Assembly: GCA_030407005.1 (NCBI GenBank)
Contig: JAUDYN010000004.1
Span: 124,001 to 188,000, forward strand
Reading direction: 5' to 3'
Source: Desarmillaria ectypa
Taxonomy: Eukaryota > Basidiomycota > Agaricomycetes > Agaricales > Physalacriaceae
Length of the DNA: 64,000 nt
Made by a program: the position numbers and the translations under genes. Under the pieces are notes generated by a model. The model made no database searches. It saw only the letters and a list, made by a program, of their open reading frames with translations, and was not told the DNA's origin. Of the stretch, positions 50,925-62,032 are shown piece by piece (positions within the stretch are counted from its first letter, which is position 1; each line of letters begins with the position of its first letter).

Positions 50925-51453
50925 TGAAATGTTGTAACATTTCATTTGAGCTTCCAATGATAAAAATGAGTTCACAAAAACAAGCTGAAAGACGAGATAA
51001 TTTACGTACTCTTTTAGGGTAAGGAAAAGAGCCGAAAAACGGAATGAAAAAGGCTTTCGCGGCAGAAGAGAGGAAACCGGTATTTCATTCGCAGAAAAGC
51101 TGTTTTTGGTACAAGAAAGAAGCACGAAATTAAACAAGTTTTTCATTGTCTTTTCCGTATCCCATTTCTGTTGCATACAAAGGGAAAGAAAAGTTATAAC
51201 ATTTCTAGAACACCTTTTTCCGTCTTGAAAAGGAACTAGCACCAGCAGTGTCTGGAGCATGTGCATTGGTATATCGACGGCAAAGGCCTAATGAAGTGCA
51301 AGCACATGTGCAGAGTCGGGACACGGAGCAGGCAAGATGCACGCTGTTATATAGATACATTGCAAAGCAATTCGTAATAGCAAATAAATAATAACCGAAG
51401 AGTACATCATAAGGTAATTGTAGCTATACCGCTAGGCGAGCCATGGGAACGAG
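50925..51453. other. Intergenic
   Basis: Purine-rich noncoding sequence next to the AT-rich element, with a small palindrome GAAATGTTGTAACATTTC at 50926-50943; no gene recognised. Confidence 0.4.
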
Positions 51454-52191
51454 TCACAGGTTGTGCTGTGCGATATGGCGCATAATTGTTAGCGAAGTCA
51501 TCAACTCTGATGAAAAAGATGCGTCAGTAACGGTAACAGAATCAAAAGGCTGTAGAGCTTCTCACCAACTGCTACATGGACAAAGGCCTCGTATATCGTC
51601 AACGTGTGTCCTGACACACCATATACACGGACGTCCGGTTTTTTCAGGTCATAATGGGCGACCAGGTAATTTTCAGCGCCTGTCGTGCACTGGAGAGTTT
51701 GATCAAATCAGATAAGTAGGTTGAAGAACCAGGAACTCACTGTCCACTCCTGTCCGTCGACCGAACGATAACTCCATCTGTACTCTCGTCCATCGGAGCC
51801 CGTAAATTTTCGTGACAGCGATCTAGGACAACATCAGAAAGCTGCTCGAAGGTCTTCAGATGAGTTGCCGGAGGACTCACGATCCGAACAAGGAGGTTTT
51901 CCTGAGATATTTAGACATGGCTTGGGATATTCGACCAGCGGGACGAATGAACGATACAGTTCCGAGGGACTCGTCGTGCAGGAAATCGAGAACGACAATA
52001 GGGTCTTGCGTGAACGGCAATGAATCCCGGTGACGTGACGCTCGACGATGCATATTGTAGATCATAGTCGCCGTTTGAGATGGTGAACGTGCGATGCGAA
52101 AGAAAAGTCGGTCGTAGATGTCGTCAAAGTCAGAGCCGGTGTTGGCACCGGTCCTATCCTCCATAATGTAGGGAAGAGGTCCTCGTTGCAT
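51454..52191 (-). CDS. DUF6593-family protein
   Basis: DUF6593 proteins are small, probably beta-barrel proteins expanded in Agaricomycetes; their function is unknown. Four exons join in frame from ATG 52191 (MQRGPLPYIMEDRTGANTGS). The N-terminal strands (YDRLFFRIARSPSQTATMIY; PIVVLDFLHDESLGTVSFI) precede the family signature RKFTGSDGREYRWSYRS. Then come the VAHYDLKKPDVRVYG strand and the C-terminal LTIYEAFVHVAVELMTSLTI helix, ending HNL with TGA at 51454-51456. About 185-195 residues, a usual length. The family call rests on the DGREYRW and VAHY motifs in order. Confidence 0.75.
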
Positions 52192-52199
52192 GGTACGTG

Positions 52200-55100
52200 G
52201 CAGAGTAAGGGATTAGAACAGTGGAGAGGGAGGTGTGGGGCCTGCGAGAACAAGCGACCACCTTTTATACCTGGTGTAAGAAAAGGCGAAAAATCCTAAT
52301 AGGTAAAGATTCGAGGGCGCAGCGTATTTATAACAAAGACCCTCACCAGGCATCATTGACCCAAGAAGCAGATCAAGATTTGTTTTGCGTCAATGGGCGG
52401 ACTAGTTCATTTCGGGGAAGGAATTCAGTAACATGTTTACGGCACCAACCGGCACTGCCTCGTGTAGGCTTCCTTAAGAAGATAACATCGGGCCGTCGTC
52501 AGTTCGGTCACAGGGAAATCGAGAGAAAATTCAGGCGCACAAAGGCAAGCAGATGAGGGACCAAAGGCGGAATAGAACATCCCGGCCCTTCGACATCGCT
52601 GTCGTACGACGAAATCGCCTATAGCAAAGGTACACCGCCCGGGATCCACTTGCTGATTCCAATCGAACGTGAAGTGGGAAATGGAAGGCTTCCGGAATCC
52701 GGCCAATAGATAAGACTAAGAGAAATCCGCATAAACGTCCGTCTGTCGATCGACCCAAACAGACTAAACAATTCTCGATAGTCCAATGCAATGTGGCCCT
52801 CTAAGCTGTAGGAGAAAATCAGGAGTAGCATGCGTGACGATCATGAAACGACATACCGGAACCGCCCAGCTCCCCAATATCCGGGAACCTAATCGAACAA
52901 GAACCGCAAACAATGACAGTCGAGGTATGTAAATATTAATATAAAGTGGCGCTTTGCAGCATCCAAGGCGCAATATTGCACACATGATTTGCAACATAAC
53001 ATTGAGCACCTTTTTTTTTGTCGGCGCGAGGACCTGTTCGGTGACTTGTAGAATTGTTCCGGAGTGGCGAATAACTGAACAGTTTTCGAAGGACCCGTGC
53101 GGTCATAGATCACCTGGACGAACGTTCGGTTGGGCTTGGGACGAGCTCAACTGTCAAACGAGGTCCCCTGAGCCAAGCCCTGACCAGCGCCAACGCCGAA
53201 ACTGAATAGAGAACAATGTCACCCGCTTTTCTTACTTCTCCGAGAATAGTTGCAACAGCAACGCGACGAACACATGACATTCATGCAGGCGAGTTTATTT
53301 AGACTGGAGAAGCCTAGACCAGGACCAAATTTTAGGGACGAATTCGCAATCAATGGAGAACAACGAACCTTCCACTTCGAGTCGTACGACACGTCAATGA
53401 CCAAATCCTGGGACATGTATACATATGTCGTGATCCTTCTCCACACCTGGACGTTTGCGTCCTCAGCTGACAGTATTCACCCAAAATATGACGCGACCGC
53501 CGGCCCTAAAGCCACAAACGGTCCTGCGACCATCATCTTTCCGACGATGTTTCTTGGGCCAAGGAAGTGACGCGTTGCTACGGAACACTGGAAGTGACCG
53601 CGATCAGGTTCCGGCGATTACGCGAAGGAGAATAACGCGTTCTTACTCACTTTGAGGGTATTTGTAGAAGACTGTTGCCGTTCTCAAGATAAGATGTGAA
53701 AATCAAAGGAAGCTAATTTTGAGGATCAGTAAATGAAATGGGGGCAACCTCCTCGATCGATCAGCATCATATGAATCGAGGAAAGGAAGGGGAGTACACT
53801 CAATGCACAACTGCCCTGTCGTCTCTGTCGGTATGCAATCGGTCAGGCAAGGACGCTATCATACCGACGACTTGCCTATCACCATCCGAAGAGGGTAGAC
53901 AACGCGGTGATGAAGTCTACCGGGTGTTTTCAGAGGTTTCATTTCGGATATAACCTTTCATTTGTGATACGGTTCGCAGCAACGCGTATCGCACGACCGG
54001 AAACGGGAGGTTGGCTAGAAACGACTTCCTTCAAAACCTGAACTGATGTATTGAAAGTAGCGGAAACCTACCTGACCACTACTCACGACCTGAGGAGTTG
54101 AGGCGCTGGTATGCTCAACTATGCCGAACATGCTCACAGTCATCTATCAGATGTCCTAAGAAAAGTGAAGATGGGCTTGTGAGAACGAATGTCAGGTATT
54201 TGAAAAAAAAAAGCTATCGATGCTCATACCGAGAGAACCGGAGAACTTGCTGGTTCCTTCTACTCCTGCATTAATCGATAGGTTCGCTCGGAGGTCTAGG
54301 TCGGAAGAGACCATTTCGCAGCCTATGAGGATGGCTGACAATATCCTTATACGGTTTCTGCGACGCCACAGGGTATCAGCCATGCATGAATCGAAGTATG
54401 GTTTCAGGGCCCATACATTCTGGAGAGGTTGAAACGGCGATTTGCGATGCTTCCCAGCTGTGGGAGAAACCTGTCCCGACCGATATATACAGGTTGCCGA
54501 ATCCTGTAATTTGCATGCTTTCAGAAGGTGCCTTGGGTTGCAGCGTGTGTTATGCTGATAAATTTGTACAGGGACGCCGAAGATAAGGCGCATCGGCGAG
54601 ACCGAATGTCAAAACATCGACGTCTCTTAAGTACAGATACTGACATTGTCCAACGATTGACATATGATACGACGAGCTTAAAACTTGGTTAGCGGTTGAT
54701 AGATGTATCAAGGGAACAAAATAACGGTAGCTTTGATCCATACTGATCACCTCGACCTCTTATCGCATATCATAGTAGGTCTCAGCTAAGAGCTATCGGC
54801 ACGATATCGATACGGCTCAGGAACCTTCGCACCAGAACATAGAACATTCTTCATAGCTGATAGAAGAGCAAGCAGGAAGCCACTTTAAAGGAGTGTGTAT
54901 CTGGCCCGGCATTCATTAATGATACCAGTTACACGAGGATGAGAAATGAAACTATGATGGTAGATAAAGCATATTGTCCGTACCTGAAAGATAAGGGCAG
55001 CTCCATGACGTGACTACCACGGTCTCCTAGGGCTTCCTCGTATGTTCTGATCTTCACTTAACTTTGCTGGAGTCTTCCAACTTTGCAAAACCCAAGTATA

Positions 55101-55810
55101 CACCCAGTCATCTGGAAATGAGCGGATCAGTAATTGCCTACAGTCATCGATAGGGAAAAAGAAATGGAATGGACTATCTGATGAAGATAGCATCCATATG
55201 CAGACTAACATCAACAACAGCTGACGAAGGTTGTGATGATTACCGACGCTGAAAAGCTATATTCTAACCGGGAATGAGGCTCACAAATTACCGCAAAACC
55301 CAAACCGGCAATTAGACAATCGACCTACAAAATGAGATGCCGGCACGCTCTCTGCAGAGGACATTGTTACAGGCTGGCCCTCAAGGGTGTCAGACAGAAG
55401 AAATTAAGCGGATTCCAGGAATTAAGACAGGCTTATGACGTTTCATATTAATGTCAATGTCAAGAGTAGATTCTTGTGATGCATATCTAAAGATGATCAC
55501 TAGTATGAATGCCCGGTTCGACCTGAATGATTGAAAAAAAAAAAAAAAAAATGCTCACAAGACCAAATGACGAGGCCGCAGGTCCCTCTCCGAATAGGCA
55601 GATTATCATTCAGGATCCCTAGCAAGTACAAAGTTTCGATCATTGCAGCCGGTTTCTGTTCAGATTGTTATCGACTGTGGAGAACAAGAAGACCTCGTGG
55701 TCTCGTGCAGGTCCTATGCACCTTGGCCTCGCCACAAGACTGTAACGAGTACAAGCAGCGGATCCCTTCCCGGAAATCTTTCATCGTCTTATGACTCTGC
55801 ACATCAGCAC
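52200..55810. other. Gene-poor interval
   Basis: No firm gene. A minus-strand stretch near 52560-52720 (HFTFDWNQQVDPGRCTFAI) and others near 53250-53480 and 54192-54480 look faintly coding but are broken by stops and lack starts. They may be decayed copies of the neighbouring DUF6593-type gene, which I could not confirm. A poly-A run lies near 55533. Confidence 0.35.
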
Positions 55811-55817
55811 GCATCTC

Positions 55818-56301
55818 CTATAGCCTACTCCAGAAAGCATTACTGCGTGGAAAATCGATGAACCGTTGGAGTGCACCTGCCATCCTTGCCGCCATCTGAC
55901 AAGCAGTTTCGCGGGAACCATGGAAAGAAATGGAAGTACGAGTCTTGGGACTCTGCTTCTCTTCGTTCTTTAGGTAGACGGATACCCGTTCGGTAACCAA
56001 CCAGACCGAAGATCGGTACGGCCCTAGCGCCCGCTCAGACACCTAAAGAAGCCCAATCCGAGAAATAAGTTAGTAAATATGATGAACTAGTTCTCGATAC
56101 ACTCACCTGCGGTCCAGAAAGTTCAACAATATCACCGTCAAAAAGGCCCCCTCCGAAGCGAAAGTCGGTATCCTTGCGTATTTCGCTTCAGGATTCTAGG
56201 TCATGGGATACGATACCGGCGCTTTTCTTCTCGGCGTGATGGTGGTCGTGGGCGCGTACTCGACGCGTCGGATTGAGACCAAAGCGATTGTCAATGGTCA
56301 T
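55818..56301 (-). pseudogene. Possible two-exon gene with an in-frame stop, unknown family
   Basis: From ATG 56301 (MTIDNRFGLNPTRRVRAHDH) the minus-strand frame reads through HDLES, meets TGA at about 56198-56200, then continues SEIRKDTDFRFGGGLFDGD and IVELSGPQ. A clean GT-AG intron (about 56043-56107) leads in phase to VSERALGPYRSSVWLVTERV, then RTSISFHGSRETACQMAARM, ending FWSRL at 55818. The second exon looks like genuine folded protein. Either a short intron removes the stop or the gene has a nonsense mutation. No family recognised. Confidence 0.4.
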
Positions 56302-57010
56302 TTTAGCTCAAATTGTAAGTCATGCCGAAATGCCGCGAATATCTTTTGCGCATGCCTGTCAATTCTTTCATGATCCTTTCCAAATTCAGTCATTGGATAA
56401 ACTTCCACTGAGGTTAGATGCTCAGTCTTCTATCGCAAAGCTTTCTCACAGCTTTACAGATACAATAATTCTTTTGTCCTTCTGGAGCCCTTAGCATGTT
56501 TTGCAAAGCTACTGGTTGTCTAGCAAGTCGCATTCGACCTTACGACCTCTCATCAATTCGGTCACTTTACTACCACGCTTCGCTATCTGGAATCTACGGA
56601 GGATTAGAGCTCAACGCTAAAACTCGGCAACATACAACCGCTTTGTATCCGTTTAATCACAGAGCCAGCCGATTTCCGAACCGGCTACTGAATCCTTGGT
56701 ATTGCCTTCACGCTTGTATTTGGTGCTCTTATTCCTATTCCCGTGAGCAGATATCTCCCACGAGCATTGTCAAGTGACAATGTTGCCGTCACTCCGCGAT
56801 GCAAACATCAGCTCTCGGAAACAGTTCTGTGAAATATAGTTCTCAAGTAATGGCCGCCTTGACTATCGCCTTACCCATTCGGAACAGCTGATATCCAATA
56901 CTTTTCTCGTAAATACCTCATCCTCGGGACCCATCCCTGGATTTTTTTCTGTAGTTGCTTACGACTAAGTAATATTTCTTTTTTTCCGCGATGGATATAG
57001 GGTTATTGCT
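56302..57010. other. Intergenic
   Basis: Short frames only; nothing recognised. Confidence 0.4.
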
Positions 57011-57015
57011 CGGAA

Positions 57016-57024
57016 TATATATAA
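57016..57024 (+). promoter_or_regulatory. TATA box of the AA9 relic
   Basis: TATATATAA about 60 bp before the ATG at 57085. Confidence 0.4.
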
Positions 57025-57084
57025 GGCTCTCAAGGGCAAGGAAGAAGGCTCATCATTACTTTTCAGGCCGCTTGAAATGCTTTC

Positions 57085-57935
57085 ATGAAATCTATACTTG
57101 CTGCTTTCACTTTGGCATATTCGTATCAGTGTCGACGCATCCATTTTCCAGATTCACGGTCTAGTTTCGCCACATCATAACTTTCTGTATTCTGACAACG
57201 ATCTACAGGAGCTATACGTTGACGGCGTCTCTGCAGGTCACTTGGAAGGTATCCGTGTACCTGACTACGACGACGTATGTATTAGCGTCTCGACCGCGGC
57301 CACCGAGCCAAACGGTTTTCGCTAGCCAATAACCGACGTCATCTCTGATGGTAATTAATTAGCTCCTCTTGCTTTGGTCCCGAGTACATATCTACTCAAT
57401 TTCTTCAAGACATAATCTGCAATGGCGGCATCAACCCGTACCACATGCCCATATCAACGACAATTGTCACTGTTCCCTCCGGCTCGACTGTCACCGCCGA
57501 ATGGCTCGATGGTGTCAACTCTGCTGACTCTTCTGACCCTATTGACTCCAGCCACAAGGGTCCCGTCATGTCATACCTGTAAGACGCTTTCTCTCTTGTC
57601 AGTCTTCCTGCTAACGGTCGAATTAGCGCTAAGGTCAACAACGCCACGCAAACTGACGTTGCAAGTTCGGTGTGGTTCAAGATTTACGAGGATGGACATG
57701 ACGCCTCGTCAAGTACATGGGCTGTTGACACATCGATCACAACGAGGGCAAGGTTTCTTTCACGATCTCCGATTGTATCGAGCTGCGTCAATACCTCCTT
57801 CGTCACGAACTGATTGATCAATAGTAATTCGGTATGTTTGTTGGTTCCGAAATTAGTCCTTTAGCTCTTCGCGCCGGCTCTTACCCGGGCGCACAGTTTT
57901 ATGTGAGAGTTGCTAGAGACAGCGCAGCTTCAGAG
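57085..57935 (+). pseudogene. AA9 lytic polysaccharide monooxygenase, pseudogene
   Basis: AA9 enzymes are secreted copper oxygenases that cleave cellulose, using a histidine brace formed by the mature N-terminal His and a second His. Family motifs follow in order: signal peptide MKSILAAFTLA; IFQ; ELYVDGVSAGHLEGIRVPDY; ITDVISD; IICNGGINPYHMPIS; VTVPSGSTVTAEW; DPIDSSHKGPVMSYL; AKVNNATQTDV; WFKIYEDGHDA; GKVSFTI; YLLRHELI; GSYPGAQFYV. It is broken: two frame changes within about 40 bp around the mature N-terminus, the donor of the first intron is gone, another frameshift near 57748, and the position after TAEW that normally holds the second histidine reads LDG. Other introns keep GT-AG ends. A recently inactivated copy. 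Confidence 0.75.
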
Positions 57936-58041
57936 TGCGTAGATCATAGTGTTGTTACAATTCATTGGCATATGAAATTATCCCACGGGTCATTAAGAAG
58001 TTTTGGTAATTTAAGCAAGGACCCGGTATCCCATGAGTCCA

Positions 58042-58828
58042 TCAAGAGCAAACACCAGAGAAACTCGGCCCAGTGGGAGGGGAGCCAGCGAGATCGGAAT
58101 GTGAGCGTTTATGACTGGCGTTGGGATGATACGGTGGCGGAGGAGTGATCCAGGAAGTGCGTTTAGAATTATAACTATCATGGTGGATTCGACCTTTCGC
58201 ACCAAGGAAAACAGCCTCATCCGCTTTGCTATCAGGTGGCCAATTGGGTTCCGCGATCAAAGGTAGCGCTGAAGTAGGTGTCGATGGTGCCAGCAAGCCC
58301 GGGCGAGTAGGAGCCACTAACATAGCTGGATTCTTGGTAGAAGTCTTCTTGCGTATTGACTGTATCTTCTTTATGCAGCGTAAAGCAAATACAATGAGGA
58401 TTGCCACTATAATGTGAGGAAACGCTGAAAATCAGTAATGAGTGCCTGCGTGATGCTTAGGAACCACTGACCGCCAATCATAGAGCCAATGACCATACCA
58501 AAGATAGCCCCCTGGGATAGCTTCGATTTCGGACAGGAAATTTCGTTCTTGTATGCCTCACTACAGATCTCGAAGTAAGAAGGGCATGAAACTGTGGCGT
58601 AATTAACTCGACGTACTCTGAATAACAGTGATTTGTTCCCCCAATATTATAAACGTAAGTTGAACTTCCCGAAGAGCTTGCATGGGAGGTGCTGCCACGG
58701 CTACCACCGCCACTACTGTGGCCACCACCGCCTCCTCCTCCCTTAGGTATTGGAGCTGCCGAGACGATGGCACACGCAATCAGAATCACAGAGAGAGGTT
58801 TCCGTAAAGCATTAGAGAGAGATGTCAT
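58042..58828 (-). CDS. Small single-pass membrane protein with signal peptide and Gly/Ser-rich ectodomain (paralogue B)
   Basis: No known family. The signal peptide LSVILIACAIVSAAP is followed by IPKGGGGGGG and a Gly/Ser/His-rich stretch to YVYNIGGTNHCYS. Exon 2 (phase 2 join) gives DEAYKNEISCPKSKLSQ and the membrane segment GAIFGMVIGSMIGG. Exon 3 (phase 1 join) continues VAILIVFALRCIKKIQSIRK and a Pro/Ser-rich cytoplasmic-type tail of about 100 residues ending at 58042. The layout and intron phases match the gene at 48554-49071, but the tail is much longer. Predicted type I membrane protein, perhaps at the cell surface, with two conserved cysteines outside (inference). Confidence 0.78.
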
Positions 58829-58829
58829 T

Positions 58830-60070
58830 GGAAGAGTCGCTTGTGGTGCTGTCGCTTCTTCGACAGTGGAGAAAGTACAAACAAGGTAAGGTATTCCGAG
58901 GTTTAAGTAGCGCCTACTCGAGCAGTGCCCTCAGTTCACACGACCTGGTCTGTGGGTGGCAGACGATCCCACAGCAGTGGGAAAGAGATGGTTACTAAAG
59001 ATGTAGTTCACTGCAATTCGTTATTGTTCTGCTGTTGTCGGCCACTAACTGAGACTCGGATGAGAATATTTTCTGTCATAGCTACCTGAGACAAACTGTT
59101 GTGCAGGGATAAAAGAAACAGCGACGAGATCTACAGGCATTGAGTTCTCCGAGGGTTCTCGATCCCTTGATAACAGGACAGAGAGGATCAAAACGAGTAC
59201 AAGGATACAAGGAAAAATCGCGTAACAGGACCTGGAATGGAAACACGGTGCGGCCCAAGCGTTAACATTGGTGGAGAGTACTCATTTCCGGTGAAGTCCC
59301 TGCAAGTACCGCCAGTCCGCTATATATGTATGTCCATAATTTAGTCGCCCAATTAGTTTGGATTAAGCTTTAGCATGTAATATCGCGTCCACATGAACGG
59401 TCAAGGGAAGCCATCAAGCGCTGAAGGCGGTGTCCTGCAGGGTGAGAAAGAGTTGATGATAGCAGTGAACAATTACAGAGGATAGTGTAGACTGAGCTGG
59501 GTTAGGCCCTGATGAGCCCCGATATGGTAGCAAAAATTCCAGGCCAGATCTGGGCGCTATTCCGGGGATCTGTGTTACAGAATTTTCATACCCCGCATAC
59601 TGCATTGTTTCGTAATGTGGGCGAAGATCGTATACGTAGATCTACTTACTCTTAGTGGCGTACGCCTCGAATTGTGGCCATAAGCCTAAACTCTTCGTAG
59701 CATCTTTTGTGGTACGCGCTATATGACAGGGCACCAACTGAATCATCCCACTATAGAAACCTGAAGGGCGGATCCGCACCGCGCGGGCCGAAATAGGGAT
59801 GTGGATAACTCAGCTTGTATGAGTAGTCAAATGTTTACAGCCATGAGTTCCTGTCGAACAGAACCGGCGTTATCAGGATACAGCATCAGGAGTGGACATG
59901 GAACTAGCGCTTCGAAGCGAATTATTCAAGAGGTAAATTGACGACGAGTAGGTAACTCCTTATGAAAGGCTCACAGGGTGTGATCCCTCTGCACGGCCAT
60001 GGACCATAGATCACATTAAGTACTGGATATCAGAAAACAGAGATTATTCGATATCATGAAAACATAAAAT
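58830..60070. other. Intergenic
   Basis: No gene recognised over 1.2 kb. Confidence 0.4.
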
Positions 60071-60074
60071 GTCG

Positions 60075-61310
60075 TCAACTCGTCATCGTGTCATCGTCTC
60101 GGAGCTTGTCTAATGCTCGGAGGAAGTTTTCAACAGTGAACCAGTAATTTGATTGGATACTCGTATCCGCTAACGAAATGATTAGAAATTGTCGAAGAAT
60201 TAACTACAGATTCGTACCATGTTGGCCTTCAGGAAAGCTTTGGAATGTATCCTCCAGCGGAGTGTCATCCTTTACCCCTGAGCTTGAACGTCGACGGGCG
60301 AGGGCCCACAGCTCGTGCATGTGCTTCGGGGGAACGACTTCATCTTGTTCACCACTGAGCATCAGTATTGGAGTCGTCCTAGGGATGGAGGATATCTTTG
60401 ATGCTGAATCCCATTTCTGGTGCACAAAGAAGGTAAAATAACGAATACAAGGGATTTCACGAGCAATGGTCGGTATAGAGAGAAATGTATTTTCTATGAT
60501 GAGCGCTTGCACCTATTACGAACATTTAGAATTAACTCGAGGGCAAGGGTTCAATGCTGACCTTTGTCGGGTTTCGGCTAACAAGGTCTATGGCTACAGC
60601 ACCGCCTAAGGAGTGGCCATGCAGAACCTTGGGAAAAACAGTCGAAAGTGAGATCAACTGTACCGCAAAGAAATAGGTGCGTACAATTGGCACAGAAGAT
60701 AACTGGGAATCAGCCAGAACGAAGTCTAGAGCAGCTTGTGCGTCCCAGCGTAAACCTGGGTCCTTTCATATTATTGAACATATATAAAGGATGGCGATGT
60801 TTATCATACCTCGCTCCGTGGGTATACCGTTGGAATTTCCATATCTGCACACAAGCAATGAGCTATAGAATGAGTGGCTAACGTTAGGCGCACCCTCGAT
60901 ACGATACCATCAGAACGTTACATCTCAACCTATGGAATTGCTGAGAACAGTGCAAGTGATGCCAGACATGATACCCGTTTCCATGAAACAGTATAGCAGT
61001 GGCTCGGGGCGACTAGAAACAACGAAGTTAGTCGAAGCATACGTAATTATGTTGTCCATGTCTTACTGGGTTATGAGCCGCTCGTATCAAGTAACATTTC
61101 AATACCACATTATCGGAGGCCACCACATCCACTTCCGAACCAAAAAGTGGGTTAGAAAATCCGGCATCTGTGAAGGAGAACGTTATCCAATGTTCAAAAA
61201 TTGTATGTGACGCCTACACCGTTCTTCCTGAGAATCAAAAGCGGCTGGGTAGATACAAAAATACTGTCCGTGACAAATAAGCTTTAGATTTCGGTCATTC
61301 AATATTCAGC
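60075..61310 (-). CDS. BEM46-like alpha/beta hydrolase (ABHD13 type)
   Basis: A serine hydrolase of the BEM46/ABHD13 family, a conserved ER-associated protein whose substrate is not known. Splicing about seven short introns gives, in order: GQYFCIYPAAFDSQEER; SEVDVVASDNVVLKCYLI; oxyanion segment ILFHGNG; RCNVLMVSYRGYGNSNGIP; DAQAALDFVLADSQ; nucleophile elbow HGHSLGGAV; IIENTFLSIP; LSGEQDEVVPPKHMHELW; EGQHADTSIQSNYWF; and the end FLRALDKLRDDDTMTS at 60075. Ser (HSLGG), Asp (GEQDEV) and His (GQHAD) of the triad are all present. The N-terminal membrane anchor and start could not be fixed: no clear first exon was found upstream of about 61300. Confidence 0.85.
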
Positions 61311-61319
61311 GATGAGCAT

Positions 61320-62030
61320 AGTATAACCAAAAATACTGTCGTACATTTCTCCAGAAGGAAGGCATTGGTAGATTCTTGGAGCTTGAACCCGCATGCGGTC
61401 CTTGGAATCAGAGAACGCCCAGGTGATGGAACAATACCAACGAAGTTTGAGCGGTCTTCCGGCCCGTGGGCGCGTGATCACTGAAATACTTAGATGGATT
61501 GACTTGGTTTCGGCAAACAAATCCCGTGACGTTTTGACGTGTTTAGTGCTCGTCTCATCCGGCTTCAGCTTCAACAATCATTTGAAGCTAAGTTGCCGTA
61601 GCGACGTACCAGCCAGGAAACCTACGGATAGGGCATGTTCGAACGGCTTTTTGAGAGTTTTCGGAAATATTTCAGGAATCGCCGGCGCCAACTCAACCAT
61701 TGAATTAATTGCCTCCAAGTCAACCTTTCAGGAGGCACGGTGCTATAACAAGACTAACGAATGTATATTAACAGGTATCAGCAGTACATAGAGACTCGAA
61801 TAACAGTTAGAATGCCACACAGATGACGCCTTCGGCACAGGTTATCCGGTAAATTAGCTTTGCTCCATTGCCGTGGCCGGCTTCAGGCTCTCGGAGTTCC
61901 ACTTTTGGGCTGTTCCAGGGTAAATTCATTTTGGAGATATCATCGTCATGATCATCAGTCAAAGCAAGTATTTTTCGCACAAAAGTACATCTACCGGGGA
62001 CGTCGACGAGGGCATGCGTCTTCTGCTTCG
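61320..62030. other. Intergenic, may contain the first exon of the hydrolase
   Basis: Divergent promoter region between the minus-strand hydrolase and the plus-strand IML2-like gene. A minus-strand frame at 61299-61577 could include the missing N-terminal exon but I could not join it convincingly. Confidence 0.35.
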
Positions 62031-62032
62031 TA

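Noticed and set aside
52560..53480. Possible second DUF6593-type gene on the minus strand
   Set aside because: No DGREYxW or VAxY signature could be read and stops break the frame; left as unexplained sequence.
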